In this document: positions 37,304 through 45,791 of the stretch, in pieces
How the letters are laid out: every line of letters starts with the position of its first letter
Numbering within the stretch: the stretch's first letter is position 1
NCBI GenBank assembly: GCA_020832005.1
Contig: JAFIFN010000014.1
Location: 1-46,818 of the forward strand
DNA from: Gammaproteobacteria bacterium
GTDB taxonomy: Bacteria > Pseudomonadota > Gammaproteobacteria > Steroidobacterales > PWYM01
Reading direction: 5' to 3'
Length of the DNA: 46,818 nucleotides
Translations under genes and position numbers: made by a program
The notes under the pieces: generated by a model
Database searches by the model: none
Told to the model about the DNA's origin: nothing
What the model saw: only the letters and a program-made list of their open reading frames with translations

Positions 37304-38212
37304 ATGGAGACCAACGCCAGCGGCTTGCCACAGCACCTGCGCCCCGACATCAGGCGCGTCAGGCGCGGATTTGATCGCAGGGCCGCAAGCTTCGAGCAGC
37401 AGGCCTTCATCGAACCGGCACTGCGCCAGCGTCTGCTTGAACGCCTCGCGCTGATCACACTGACGCCTGAGCGCATCCTCGACCTGGGCTGCGGCACAGG
37501 CCAGGCGGCGTTTGCGCTGGCCGGGAAATACCGTCGTGCGCAGGTGTTCGCGGCAGACCTGTCGCCGGCGATGCTCGCCCAGTGCGCACGCCGCCGGCCC
37601 TGGCGATTGCGCCGGCGTGTGCATGCGCTGTGCTGTGATGCCGGCGCGCTGCCGTTGCGCCGCGGCCGCGTCGACCTGGGGTTGTGCAAACTGATGCTGC
37701 ACTTGCACCCGGACCCAGCGGCGGTGGTCGCGCCGTGTCGCCGCGTGCTGCGGCCGGGCGGCCTGCTGCTGTTCAACACCTTCGGCCCGGATACGCTGCG
37801 TGAGCTTCGCAGCGCCTGGCGCCAAGTGGACACTCATGCCCACGTGAACCTGTTCATGGACATGCACGACCTCGGCGATGCGCTGCAGCGCGCCGGGCTG
37901 GGCGCGCCGGTGATGGACGTGGAGACGCTGACGGTGACCCATGAACAGCCTGAGGCGATGTGGCGTGATCTGCGTGCCACCTGCGCGGGCAATACGCTGG
38001 AGGGGCGGCCTAGAGGGCTGACGGGGCGCGCGCGGCACACCCGGCTGCTCGCCGCCCTGGAGGCGCAGCGCCGTGAAGCGCGCCTGCCGACCACGCTCGA
38101 GGTCGTCTACGGACACGCCTGGGGCCAGCCCGAGCCACCGGCGTCGCGTCCGGGCGAGGTGCGCATCCCGCTGTCGAGCCTGCGTCGGGGCGCCCGTTCG
38201 ACACCCGACTGA
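37304..38212 (+). CDS. bioC: Malonyl-ACP O-methyltransferase BioC
   Basis: A 302-residue class I SAM methyltransferase that methylates malonyl-ACP to open biotin's pimelate branch. DIRRVRRGFDRRAASFEQQAFIEPALRQ at the N-terminus (cited as the family's RRxFDRAAxxYexxA pattern) and ILDLGCGTGQAAFALA at about residues 58-73 are the typical motifs. LNLFMDMHDLGDAL-like NLFMDMHDLGDALQRAGL and LRATCAGNTLEG in the C-terminal half match BioC rather than general UbiE/UbiG enzymes. It is 36 bases downstream of bioB, probably co-transcribed. The last 40 residues are Arg/Pro-rich. Confidence 0.85.
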   Translation: METNASGLPQHLRPDIRRVRRGFDRRAASFEQQAFIEPALRQRLLERLALITLTPERILDLGCGTGQAAFALAGKYRRAQVFAADLSPAMLAQCARRRPWRLRRRVHALCCDAGALPLRRGRVDLGLCKLMLHLHPDPAAVVAPCRRVLRPGGLLLFNTFGPDTLRELRSAWRQVDTHAHVNLFMDMHDLGDALQRAGLGAPVMDVETLTVTHEQPEAMWRDLRATCAGNTLEGRPRGLTGRARHTRLLAALEAQRREARLPTTLEVVYGHAWGQPEPPASRPGEVRIPLSSLRRGARSTPD

Positions 38213-38307
38213 AGCATCCACGCCGCCGCCGCGCGCCACCTGTCGGTCGACCTGCAGAGCGTACCCTAACGGCTTGTTTGCCCAGTGGTTAAGCTTGAGA
38301 ACAGGCG

Positions 38308-38336
38308 TTGCAAGCCGGTCACCGGTCACGTAGATT
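38308..38336 (+). promoter_or_regulatory. Candidate promoter of the DUF2244/cox block
   Basis: TTGCAA (38308-38313), 17 bases, TAGATT (38331-38336). The predicted start near 38343 lies just after a possible ATG at 38340, which supports the later ATG at 38370 as the true start of the DUF2244 gene. Confidence 0.4.
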
Positions 38337-38369
38337 TCCATGACCCATGCGTCATCGCCTGGGGAGTCG

Positions 38370-38885
38370 ATGACCTACGTGCTCCACGACAAAAGGAATT
38401 TGTCCGTGCACCGCATAGAGCTCAGCCCCAACGGCTCGCTGACCTGGCAGTCGGCAGCTATTTTCTTTGGCTCCATCGCCGCTGCATCATTGTTCATTGC
38501 GCTGATCTTCCTGGCCCAGGGATACTGGCCTGTACTGCCGTTCGCGGGCCTTGAACTTGCCCTGCTCGGCTGGGCGCTGTGGTACAGCATGCGCAAATCC
38601 CGCCAGCGCGACACCATCGTGCTGGAAGACCAGCGCGTCGTGGTGGAAAAGCATCGGATGCATTCCCGCCAGCGCATGGAGTTTCCCCGTTTCTGGACTC
38701 AGGTCAGGCTGGAGCCTGCAGTCCACCGCCATCACCCAAGCCGACTGCTGATCCGGGCACACGGACGGGGCTGCGAGATCGGTGACTTCCTGACCGACGA
38801 TGAACGCGAGAGCCTGCGGCTGCGCCTGGCGGAATTGCTGGCGGCAAACCCGGTTCTTGTCGACGGCAAGGACACGACGCTTTGA
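38370..38885 (+). CDS. DUF2244 domain-containing membrane protein
   Basis: A 171-residue protein with two membrane helices close together (about residues 30-50 and 55-75: SAAIFFGSIAAASLFIALIF and YWPVLPFAGLELALLGWALW). A cytoplasmic part follows with SRQRDTIVLEDQRVVVEK and a beta-rich tail ending in IGDFLTDDERESLRLRLAELL. This is the DUF2244 architecture, seen next to cytochrome c oxidase genes in many proteobacteria; its role in oxidase biogenesis is inferred from that linkage. ATG 38370 has GGGGAG just upstream; a start at 38340 is possible but would leave almost no leader. Confidence 0.82.
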   Translation: MTYVLHDKRNLSVHRIELSPNGSLTWQSAAIFFGSIAAASLFIALIFLAQGYWPVLPFAGLELALLGWALWYSMRKSRQRDTIVLEDQRVVVEKHRMHSRQRMEFPRFWTQVRLEPAVHRHHPSRLLIRAHGRGCEIGDFLTDDERESLRLRLAELLAANPVLVDGKDTTL

Positions 38886-38937
38886 TATACAATGCCGGCC
38901 CCGAGGCGTCCGCCGGGCGCACGGGGTTCCCGTTTTT
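38886..38937 (+). promoter_or_regulatory. Candidate coxB promoter and short stem-loop with T-run
   Basis: TGATATACA at 38883-38891 is an extended -10-like element at the end of the DUF2244 gene. Further on, ACGGG (38921-38925) pairs with CCCGT (38929-38933) over a three-base loop and is followed by a T-run (38933-38937). The stem is only five pairs, so it may be a weak attenuator or chance. The pair suggests that coxB can be transcribed separately from DUF2244. Confidence 0.3.
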
Positions 38938-38982
38938 ATGGGCGGCTGCGGCTGCCTGAGATCATTGCAGCAGAGAGTATCC

Positions 38983-39828
38983 ATGAGGAAGCAGACCCGC
39001 TCCCGCCCAGGTATCGCCGCCGCGCTGGCCAGCATGGCAGCCATCTTCATGCCCGCCCTGGCGCGCGCCAACGACTGGGCGTTGAACATGCCCATCGGCG
39101 TGACCGACATCAGCGCGGAGGTCTACCGCCTGCACATGCTGATCCTGTGGATCTGCGTGGTCATCGGCATCGTCGTATTCGGTGCCATGCTGTATGCCAT
39201 CGTCAATCACCGAAAATCGCGCGGCGTTGTGCCGGCCAAGTTTTCCCACAGCACGCGCGTGGAGATCATCTGGACCGTGATCCCGGTGCTGATCCTGATC
39301 GGCATGGCGCTGCCCGCCACCGAAACCCTGGTGAAGATGGAAGATACCAGTGGTTCGGATATGACCATCAAGGTCACCGGCTATCAGTGGCTCTGGGAAT
39401 ACGACTATCTCGACGAAGACATACGCTTTTTCAGCCGGCTGGATGCGGAAAGTGATCGCGCACGCCAGCTGGGCTCGGGCATCGACCCGTTTACGGTCGA
39501 AAACTACCTGCTTGAAGTCGACAACCGCATGGTCGTGCCGGTAGATGCCAAGGTGCGCCTGCTGCTGACGGCCGGTGACGTGATCCACGCCTGGTGGATT
39601 CCCGACTTCGCCGTCAAGAAGGATGCGATTCCCGGCTTCATCAATGAAGTCTGGTTCCAGGCCAACGAGATCGGTGTATACCGTGGCCAGTGTGCCGAAC
39701 TGTGCGGCCGTGACCACGCCTTCATGCCGATCGTGGTCGATGTCAGGAGCCAGGAGGACTACCAGGCCTGGCTGGCCGAGCAGCGCGGCGATGTGGCCGA
39801 TCGACCGGTGGCCGCGGCAGAGCTCTAA
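38983..39828 (+). CDS. coxB: Cytochrome c oxidase subunit II
   Basis: A 281-residue subunit that carries the CuA electron-entry site. A signal peptide (residues 1-30, ending ARAND) is followed by two membrane helices (about residues 48-72 and 88-110). The periplasmic cupredoxin domain has GYQWLWEYDY, the CuA ligands H202 (VIHAWWIP), C237 and C241 (QCAELCG), H245 and M248 (DHAFM). All ligands are present. ATG 38983 has GAGAG six bases upstream; the longer open frame overlaps the DUF2244 gene. Confidence 0.97.
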   Translation: MRKQTRSRPGIAAALASMAAIFMPALARANDWALNMPIGVTDISAEVYRLHMLILWICVVIGIVVFGAMLYAIVNHRKSRGVVPAKFSHSTRVEIIWTVIPVLILIGMALPATETLVKMEDTSGSDMTIKVTGYQWLWEYDYLDEDIRFFSRLDAESDRARQLGSGIDPFTVENYLLEVDNRMVVPVDAKVRLLLTAGDVIHAWWIPDFAVKKDAIPGFINEVWFQANEIGVYRGQCAELCGRDHAFMPIVVDVRSQEDYQAWLAEQRGDVADRPVAAAEL

Positions 39829-39923
39829 CCTCACCGACGCCACCGAACGCGAACACGCAATTCTAGGGATGGATACTGCCCGACCGGCCAGCAAGCGCCG
39901 GTGGGTCAACGGAGAACCTTGCG

Positions 39924-41507
39924 ATGAGTGACACCGCCACGCACACCGCCGATCACGACGACCACCATGACACCCCCAAGGGCATCATGCGTTGGCTGAC
40001 AACGACCAACCATAAGGACATCGGGACGCTGTACCTGCTGTTCGCGCTGCTGATGTTCTTCGTCGGCGGCTCCATGGCATTGATCATCCGCCTGGAACTT
40101 TTTCAGCCCGGCCTGCAGTACGTCAATCCGGAATTCTTCAACCAGATGACGACCATGCATGCGCTGATCATGATCTTCGGCGCGGTCATGCCGGCGTTCG
40201 TGGGCCTTGCGAACTGGATGATCCCGCTGCAGATCGGCGCGCCCGACATGGCGCTGCCGCGCATGAACAATTTCTCATTCTGGATCCTGCCGTTCGCCTT
40301 CACGCTGCTGCTCTCCACGCTGTTCATGCCAGGCGGCGGGCCGGCCGGCGGCTGGACACTGTATCCGCCACTGGTGCAGCAAACCGGTGACGCGCTGCCG
40401 TTCGTGATTCTTGCCATCCACTTGATGGGTATCTCGTCGATCATGGGCGCGATCAACGTGATCGTGACCATCATGAACATGCGCGCACCCGGCATGACGC
40501 TGCTGAAGATGCCACTGTTCGTCTGGACCTGGCTGATCACCGCCTACCTGCTGATCGCGGTCATGCCGGTGCTCGCCGGAGCGGTGACCATGCTGCTCAC
40601 CGACCAGTTCTTCGGCACGACGTTCTTCCATGCCGCCGGCGGCGGTGATCCGGTGATGTTCCAGCATATTTTCTGGTTCTTCGGGCATCCCGAGGTCTAC
40701 ATCATGATCCTGCCGGCCTTCGGCATCGTCTCGGAGATCATCCCGACCTTTGCGCGCAAGCCGCTGTTCGGCTACGACGCCATGGTCTATGCCACGGCGT
40801 CGATTGCGTTCCTGTCGTTCATCGTCTGGGCGCACCACATGTTCACGGTGGGCATGCCGCTGGCCGGCCAGCTGTTCTTCATGTTCGCCACCATGCTGAT
40901 CGCGGTGCCGACAGGCGTGAAGGTATTCAACTGGACGGCCACGATGTGGCGCGGGGCAATGACCTTCGAAACGCCGATGCTGTTCGCACTCGCTTTTCTT
41001 TTCCTGTTCACGATCGGCGGGTTCTCGGGGCTGATGCTCTCCATCGTGCCGGCCGACTACCAGTACCATGACTCCTACTTCGTGGTGGCGCATTTCCACT
41101 ACGTGCTGGTGCCGGGTTCGGTGTTTGCGATCATGGCCGGCGTTTATTACTGGCTGCCGAAGTGGACCGGTCACATGTATGACGAAACACTCGGCAAGAT
41201 TCACTTCTGGCTGTCGGTCATCGGCGTCAACGTGACCTTCTTCCCGCAGCATTTTCTCGGGCTCGCCGGCATGCCCAGGCGCATTCCCGACTACGCCACG
41301 CAGTTTACGAACTTCAACATGATGTCGAGCATCGGCGCGTTCATCTTCGGACTCTCGCAGTTGATGTTCGTCTACATCATCTTCAAGACGATCCGCGGCG
41401 GCGCCAAGGCCAGCGCGGAAGTCTGGGAGTCGCCAACGGGGCTGGAGTGGACCGTGCCGTCACCGGCACCGCACCACACCTTCGATGAGGCGCCGCAGGT
41501 CAAGTGA
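39924..41507 (+). CDS. coxA: Cytochrome c oxidase subunit I
   Basis: A 527-residue, 12-helix catalytic subunit with heme a and the heme a3-CuB center. The low-spin heme histidine is in MHALIMIFGAV, and CuB ligands are H255 in FFGHPEVYIMILPAFG and the His pair in VWAHHMFTVG. The a3 and low-spin heme histidines are in VVAHFHYVLVPG. H255, E257 and Y259 show the Glu of the D channel (GHPEVY) and the cross-linked Tyr, so this is an A1-type aa3 oxidase. It is 95 bases downstream of coxB. Its stop overlaps the following small gene. Confidence 0.98.
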   Translation: MSDTATHTADHDDHHDTPKGIMRWLTTTNHKDIGTLYLLFALLMFFVGGSMALIIRLELFQPGLQYVNPEFFNQMTTMHALIMIFGAVMPAFVGLANWMIPLQIGAPDMALPRMNNFSFWILPFAFTLLLSTLFMPGGGPAGGWTLYPPLVQQTGDALPFVILAIHLMGISSIMGAINVIVTIMNMRAPGMTLLKMPLFVWTWLITAYLLIAVMPVLAGAVTMLLTDQFFGTTFFHAAGGGDPVMFQHIFWFFGHPEVYIMILPAFGIVSEIIPTFARKPLFGYDAMVYATASIAFLSFIVWAHHMFTVGMPLAGQLFFMFATMLIAVPTGVKVFNWTATMWRGAMTFETPMLFALAFLFLFTIGGFSGLMLSIVPADYQYHDSYFVVAHFHYVLVPGSVFAIMAGVYYWLPKWTGHMYDETLGKIHFWLSVIGVNVTFFPQHFLGLAGMPRRIPDYATQFTNFNMMSSIGAFIFGLSQLMFVYIIFKTIRGGAKASAEVWESPTGLEWTVPSPAPHHTFDEAPQVK

Positions 41508-41620
41508 TGGCCGCAGGCTCGCAGCGGCGCCGCCGAATCATCGCCAGCGCCTTGATACTCGGGGGCGTTGCCGTTGCCTTCTATATCACTTTCATCGTGA
41601 TGGCAGTGACGCGCGCGTGA
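41507..41620 (+). CDS. Cytochrome oxidase small assembly protein (37 aa)
   Basis: A 37-residue single-pass membrane protein not usually called by gene finders. It starts by overlapping the coxA stop (TGATG), so translation should be coupled. The N-terminus is basic ([16 protein letters not shown]) and a single helix follows ([19 protein letters not shown]), ending TRA. Basic tip plus one helix, between coxA and ctaG, matches the short assembly proteins known at this position in other proteobacteria. Function in oxidase assembly is inferred from position and form. Confidence 0.7.
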   Translation: MAAGSQRRRRIIASALILGGVAVAFYITFIVMAVTRA

Positions 41621-41636
41621 CACAGAGGGTATGTCA

Positions 41637-42188
41637 ATGAGTGAACAGGTGAAAGCCAATACGAAGAACCGTGGCCTGATCGGCAGATTGCTGCTGATGG
41701 CCGGGGGCATGTTCGTGTTCGGCTTCGCACTGGTACCGCTCTACGACGCCTTCTGCGAGGTCACCGGCCTGGGTGGGCGCACCAATACTGAAGCCGCCGT
41801 GGTCACCGAGCGACCCGATGAGTCGAGAACCGTGACGGTGGAGTTCGTCGCCTCATTGGGCGGCTTCGCGCCCTGGGACTTCGAACCTTCGGTAAGGTCG
41901 ATGCAGGTGCACCCGGGCAGGCTCTATCAGACCCATTACGTCGCGCGCAATCGCAGCAGTGGCCGGCTTATGGGTCATGCCGTACCCAGCGTTGCGCCCG
42001 GCTCGGCGGCGCGACACTTCCAGAAGACAGAGTGTTTCTGCTTCACGCCCCAGGAATTCCTGCCCGAAGAAGAGCGCGACATGCCGGTGGTGTTCATCAT
42101 CGACCCCGAGCTGCCGGGACATGTTGATCGGGTTACGCTCTCGTATACGTTTTTTGCAGGCCAGACGGTGGCTGGCCTTGATCGATAA
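41637..42188 (+). CDS. ctaG: Cytochrome c oxidase assembly protein CtaG (Cox11)
   Basis: A 183-residue copper chaperone that loads CuB. One N-terminal membrane helix ([20 protein letters not shown]) is followed by the periplasmic Ig-like domain with [26 protein letters not shown] and the copper-binding CFCF in [17 protein letters not shown], then [14 protein letters not shown] 41637 is chosen because GAGGG lies about eight bases upstream; an ATG two codons earlier is too close to it. It is followed by coxC after 31 bases. Confidence 0.96.
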   Translation: MSEQVKANTKNRGLIGRLLLMAGGMFVFGFALVPLYDAFCEVTGLGGRTNTEAAVVTERPDESRTVTVEFVASLGGFAPWDFEPSVRSMQVHPGRLYQTHYVARNRSSGRLMGHAVPSVAPGSAARHFQKTECFCFTPQEFLPEEERDMPVVFIIDPELPGHVDRVTLSYTFFAGQTVAGLDR

Positions 42189-42219
42189 GAAACAGACAAG
42201 ATAAGGAATGAAAATCCCG

Positions 42220-43083
42220 ATGGCGCACGCAACAGGCAAGTATTACGTTCCGCATGGCAGCTGGTGGCCGATCATCGGCTCGGTCGGGCTGTTCGCACTC
42301 ATGCTCGGCTCGGCCAACGCGCTCAATGGCTCCGGCGGCACATGGCCGGCGTTGCTGGGCCTGGCAATCGTGCTGTTCATGTTCTACGGCTGGTTTGCCG
42401 AGGTTGTTCGCGAAAGCGTCGCCGGCTATTACAGCGCGCAGGTGGATCGCTCGTTCCGCCAAGGCATGATCTGGTTCATCTTCTCCGAGGTCATGTTCTT
42501 TGCTGCGTTCTTCGGTGCGCTGTTCTATGCCCGGGCATTGTCGGTGCCCTGGCTGGGCGGCGAGGGCGTGGGGTTTTTCACGAACCTGCTGCTTTGGGAA
42601 GGTTTCGAGCCCACCTGGCCGACCGATGGACCTGCCGGCGTTGGCGGAGACTTCACCGCAATCGGGCCCTGGGGTTTGCCGGCCATCAATACCGCGATCC
42701 TGCTGACCTCGGGTGTGACGCTGACCATCGCCCACCATGCGCTTCGCGACAACCATCGCGGAATCCTGATCGGCTTTCTCGCGGCCACGTGGCTGCTGGG
42801 GCTGATTTTCGTAGGCCTTCAGGCTTACGAATACGTTGAACTCTACCAGGACTACAACCTGCGGCTGGACACCGGCATCTACGGCTCGACGTTCTTCATG
42901 CTCACCGGCTTTCATGGCTTCCATGTCACGCTTGGGGCGATCATGTTGATCGTCGTCTGGCTGCGCTGCCTGCGCGGACATTTCACACCGAAGCAGCATT
43001 TCGCCTTCGAGGCCACAGCCTGGTACTGGCACTTTGTCGACGTGGTGTGGCTGGGCCTGTATGTGTTCGTCTACTGGTTCTAG
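42220..43083 (+). CDS. coxC: Cytochrome c oxidase subunit III
   Basis: A 287-residue, seven-helix subunit that stabilises the oxidase and its proton uptake. YYVPHGSWWPIIGSVG, WFIFSEVMFFAAFFGALFYAR, HHALRDNHRGILIGF, YGSTFFMLTGFHGFHVTLGAI and the C-terminal WYWHFVDVVWLGLYVFVYW are the family blocks. The ATG at 42220 (MAHATGKYYVPH) fits homologs and has AAGGA 12 bases upstream; an ATG at 42208 abuts that element. It ends 46 bases before a strong terminator. Confidence 0.96.
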   Translation: MAHATGKYYVPHGSWWPIIGSVGLFALMLGSANALNGSGGTWPALLGLAIVLFMFYGWFAEVVRESVAGYYSAQVDRSFRQGMIWFIFSEVMFFAAFFGALFYARALSVPWLGGEGVGFFTNLLLWEGFEPTWPTDGPAGVGGDFTAIGPWGLPAINTAILLTSGVTLTIAHHALRDNHRGILIGFLAATWLLGLIFVGLQAYEYVELYQDYNLRLDTGIYGSTFFMLTGFHGFHVTLGAIMLIVVWLRCLRGHFTPKQHFAFEATAWYWHFVDVVWLGLYVFVYWF

Positions 43084-43128
43084 AGGGCGTCGGGGAAGGA
43101 TGCCGCACGACACGCGGCTGCCGTAATG

Positions 43129-43155
43129 AAAAAGGCGCAGTCACTGCGCCTTTTT
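43129..43155. terminator. Bidirectional terminator between coxC and the DUF2909 gene
   Basis: AAAAAGGCGCAG pairs with CTGCGCCTTTTT around a three-base loop. The 12-bp perfect stem has A- and T-runs at its ends, so it can stop transcription from coxC (+) and from the converging DUF2909 gene (-). Confidence 0.85.
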
Positions 43156-43194
43156 CGTCGAAGCACCGCCGCAAACAGCGAGCACCAGTGGCGC

Positions 43195-43392
43195 TCAGCC
43201 AAGCCCCTGGGGTTGCAGGGCACCGGTCATCCACGCCGCGAACAGTGTCGCGAACAGCAGCACCGACAGTGTGATGCGCACCGTCAGCGCGTTGACCATT
43301 TTCTTTGAATCACTGCCACGAACCAGGTGGAACAGGCCGAGACCCAGACTCACGATGATGGCCGCCAGCAGCAGCAGGATAACAAGTTTCAT
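43195..43392 (-). CDS. DUF2909 twin transmembrane protein
   Basis: A 65-residue protein with two helices (LVILLLLAAIIVSLGLGLFHLV, cited as about residues 3-23, and ITLSVLLFATLFAAWMTG at about 39-57) joined by a charged loop with GSDSKKMV. This is the DUF2909 / twin transmembrane family, often found within cox loci. It is encoded against the cox genes, and its start is only 14 bases from the SURF1 start. It ends before the bidirectional terminator. Function unknown. Confidence 0.85.
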   Translation of the reverse strand: MKLVILLLLAAIIVSLGLGLFHLVRGSDSKKMVNALTVRITLSVLLFATLFAAWMTGALQPQGLG

Positions 43393-43406
43393 GCACAGCC
43401 CAGCTG

Positions 43407-44171
43407 ATGAAAGATCGTAATTATAGCGCGCTGACCGCTGGCCTGGCGCGCCCGCCCTGGTGGGCCACAGCGGCCACGCTCGCGGCCCTTGCGCTGTTCA
43501 TCGGCCTGGGTGCATGGCAGCTGGATCGCGCGGCGGAAAAGCGCGCACTGCTGGCCCAGTCGGCTGCCGAAGACGCCCTTGACGTCTCCACCACGTTGCC
43601 GGCCCGTGACGCGCCCGCAGAGGAGTGGCTGTTCCAGCAGGTGGCGCTGACCGGGCAATACGAGACGGACCGGCAGATTTTGCTGGATAATATGACCCAG
43701 GACGGGCGTGTGGGCTACCAGGTGCTCACGCCGCTGCGGCTCGCCCACGACGGATCGCTGGTGCTGATCAATCGGGGCTGGATCGAGGCCGAAGGGCCGC
43801 GCGCGCAGCTGCCAGAGCTTGACGTCGCGCAGACGCAGCGCCGCGTGACAGGGCGACTCAATCATCTGCCCCGTCCGGGGCTGCGCCTGGGTCAGGACGA
43901 CCCCGGCGCAACAGATGATCCATGGCCGCGCCGCTTTCTGTACCCGGAGCGCGAAACGCTTGAGGCGGCACTGGGCGAGGCGCTGCCGCCGTTCCAGGTG
44001 CAGCTCTCGGCGCAGGCGCCCGATGGCTTCAGCCGCCAGTGGACGCTCGTGAACATGCCCCCGGAGCGGCATGTCGGCTACGCGGTCCAGTGGTTCGCGT
44101 TCGCGGTGGTGTTGCTGATCATTTATTACTTGCTGGGCATGAGACGTGGACGAAAAGACCATCAGGACTGA
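43407..44171 (+). CDS. SURF1 family cytochrome oxidase assembly protein
   Basis: A 254-residue protein with two membrane helices (about residues 17-38 and 222-243) and a periplasmic domain between. ALFIGLGAWQLDRAAEKRALL, VALTGQYETDRQILLDN, GYQVLTPLRL, LVLINRGWI and the final HVGYAVQWFAFAVVLLIIYY are SURF1 blocks. SURF1 proteins help to place heme A in CoxA. It is the first gene after the coxC terminator, so it needs its own promoter, likely in the antisense DUF2909 gene. Confidence 0.94.
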   Translation: MKDRNYSALTAGLARPPWWATAATLAALALFIGLGAWQLDRAAEKRALLAQSAAEDALDVSTTLPARDAPAEEWLFQQVALTGQYETDRQILLDNMTQDGRVGYQVLTPLRLAHDGSLVLINRGWIEAEGPRAQLPELDVAQTQRRVTGRLNHLPRPGLRLGQDDPGATDDPWPRRFLYPERETLEAALGEALPPFQVQLSAQAPDGFSRQWTLVNMPPERHVGYAVQWFAFAVVLLIIYYLLGMRRGRKDHQD

Positions 44172-44775
44172 ATCAACCGGGCATCGCTGGAAGCTGGTGT
44201 TACTGGCGGCGCTGTTTTTCGTGCCGCTGGGCATCTCGTTCTACTGGTATTACGGGCTGGATTCCGTGCGTCCCGCCGCCAGTGTGCAGAAGGGTGAGCT
44301 GATTGTGCCCGCACGCCCGCTGCCACAGCTGGAGTTGCCGCTGGCCCACGGCGGCATGACCGCCGCCGACTTTCTGGAACGCACCTGGACGCTGGTGTAC
44401 CTGGCCGAAGGTCCGTGTGACAACCAGTGCCGCGACCGACTGGCGGAGTTGCGCCAGCTGCGACTGGCGCTGGGACGCGACCGCAATCGCGTGGGCGGCG
44501 TGCTGCTCTATAGCGGCGAGGCGCCGGATCTGGAATGGCTGAGCCGCGAGCACGCCGGGCTGATTGCTGCATCGGTGGACGGCGCCGAGGCCAGGACAGG
44601 CCTGCTGCCGAGATTCGGCGGTGAACCCGATGCACCGGAGGCACTGCTGCGCGCCGAGCGGGTCTACATCGTCGACCCGAACGGCAACCTCATGATGCGC
44701 TATGACGCAGGGACTGCGCTCAAGGACATCCATGAGGATCTGAAACGCCTGCTGCGTCTTTCAAGGATAGGATGA
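44146..44775 (+). CDS. Sco-like membrane-anchored thioredoxin-fold protein
   Basis: A 209-residue protein with one N-terminal membrane helix (about residues 16-38) and a soluble periplasmic domain. TWTLVYLAEGPCDNQCRDRLAELRQ has the CxxxC pair in the position of the Sco1 copper motif, and RVYIVDPNGNLMMRYDAGT matches the C-terminal Sco/thioredoxin block. The Sco histidine is not obvious, so copper delivery is likely but not proven; a thiol-reducing role for CuA is the alternative. The start is GTG at 44146, overlapping SURF1 by 26 bases. Its stop overlaps ctaA. Confidence 0.8.
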   Translation: MDEKTIRTESTGHRWKLVLLAALFFVPLGISFYWYYGLDSVRPAASVQKGELIVPARPLPQLELPLAHGGMTAADFLERTWTLVYLAEGPCDNQCRDRLAELRQLRLALGRDRNRVGGVLLYSGEAPDLEWLSREHAGLIAASVDGAEARTGLLPRFGGEPDAPEALLRAERVYIVDPNGNLMMRYDAGTALKDIHEDLKRLLRLSRIG

Positions 44776-45791
44776 ACGCCATGCGCAATTCGTTTTACAC
44801 GCTCGCAAGAGTCGGCACCGTCGTGTGCCTGTGTGTGGTCGTGCTCGGCGCCTGGGTCCGGCTCACCGATGCCGGCCTGGGTTGTCCGGACTGGCCGGGC
44901 TGCTATGGCGTGCTCACGGTACCCCAAAGCGAAGATGAGCTTCTGCGCGCCGAGCAATTCCGGCCGGATCGCGCAGTGGACGTGGGCGCTGCCTGGCGCG
45001 AGATGATCCACCGCTACCTCGCGGGCATCCTCGGTCTCATGGTCCTGGCGATGGCCGTGATCGCGGTGCTCAACCGGCGCGACGCACAGCAACCGGTGGT
45101 CCTGCCGCAGGCTTTACTGGTGCTGATCATTTTCCAGTCCCTGCTGGGCATGTGGACGGTCACGCTGCTGCTCAAGCCACTGATCGTGATGCTTCACCTG
45201 CTTGGCGGACTGGCGACCCTGACACTGCTGTTTCTGCTCGCGCGCATGCCGCGGCAGCAGCCAAGGCGTCCGCCCGCTGAGAAGGGCCTGCGCCGGCTGG
45301 CCATTGCCGGGCTTGCCGTCCTGGTCGTGCAGATCGCCCTGGGTGGCTGGACCAGCACCAATTACGCAGCCCTGGCCTGTCCTGATTTTCCGAAGTGCCA
45401 GACCCAGTGGTGGCCCGACATGGATTTCTCTGAAGGCTTCGTCATGTGGCGCGGGCTGGGCATCGACTATGAACATGGTGTGCTCGACGGCGAGGCCAAT
45501 ACGGCCATCCACATGACCCATCGCATGGGCGCGCTGGTGGCCTCGGCCGTGCTGATCTGGCTGGCGATCACCGCCTGGCGGCGCAGCCGGGACGCTCGCG
45601 TGCACACGGCCGCGTGGCTGATGTCGGCGGCGCTGGTGGCCCAGCTGACGATCGGCATCCTGATCGTGTTGCTGGGCCTGCCGCTGTCGCTGGCCACGGC
45701 GCATAACGCGATGGCGGCCTTGCTGCTGCTGGCCGTAGTCAACCTGAACATCACGCTGCGCAGGGCGCCGGCCGCGAGTACCGGCGGATGA
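44772..45791 (+). CDS. ctaA: Heme A synthase (COX15/CtaA)
   Basis: A 339-residue, eight-helix enzyme that oxidises heme O to heme [22 protein letters not shown] near the N-terminus, [44 protein letters not shown] and [12 protein letters not shown] contain the paired cysteines and heme-binding histidines in both halves. The ATG overlaps the upstream stop (ATGA), and the end overlaps ctaB in the same way. Confidence 0.96.
   Translation: MNAMRNSFYTLARVGTVVCLCVVVLGAWVRLTDAGLGCPDWPGCYGVLTVPQSEDELLRAEQFRPDRAVDVGAAWREMIHRYLAGILGLMVLAMAVIAVLNRRDAQQPVVLPQALLVLIIFQSLLGMWTVTLLLKPLIVMLHLLGGLATLTLLFLLARMPRQQPRRPPAEKGLRRLAIAGLAVLVVQIALGGWTSTNYAALACPDFPKCQTQWWPDMDFSEGFVMWRGLGIDYEHGVLDGEANTAIHMTHRMGALVASAVLIWLAITAWRRSRDARVHTAAWLMSAALVAQLTIGILIVLLGLPLSLATAHNAMAALLLLAVVNLNITLRRAPAASTGG

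Noticed and set aside
36611-38341. 576-codon minus-strand open frame across bioB and bioC
   Set aside because: It spans two conserved plus-strand genes and has antisense-like composition.
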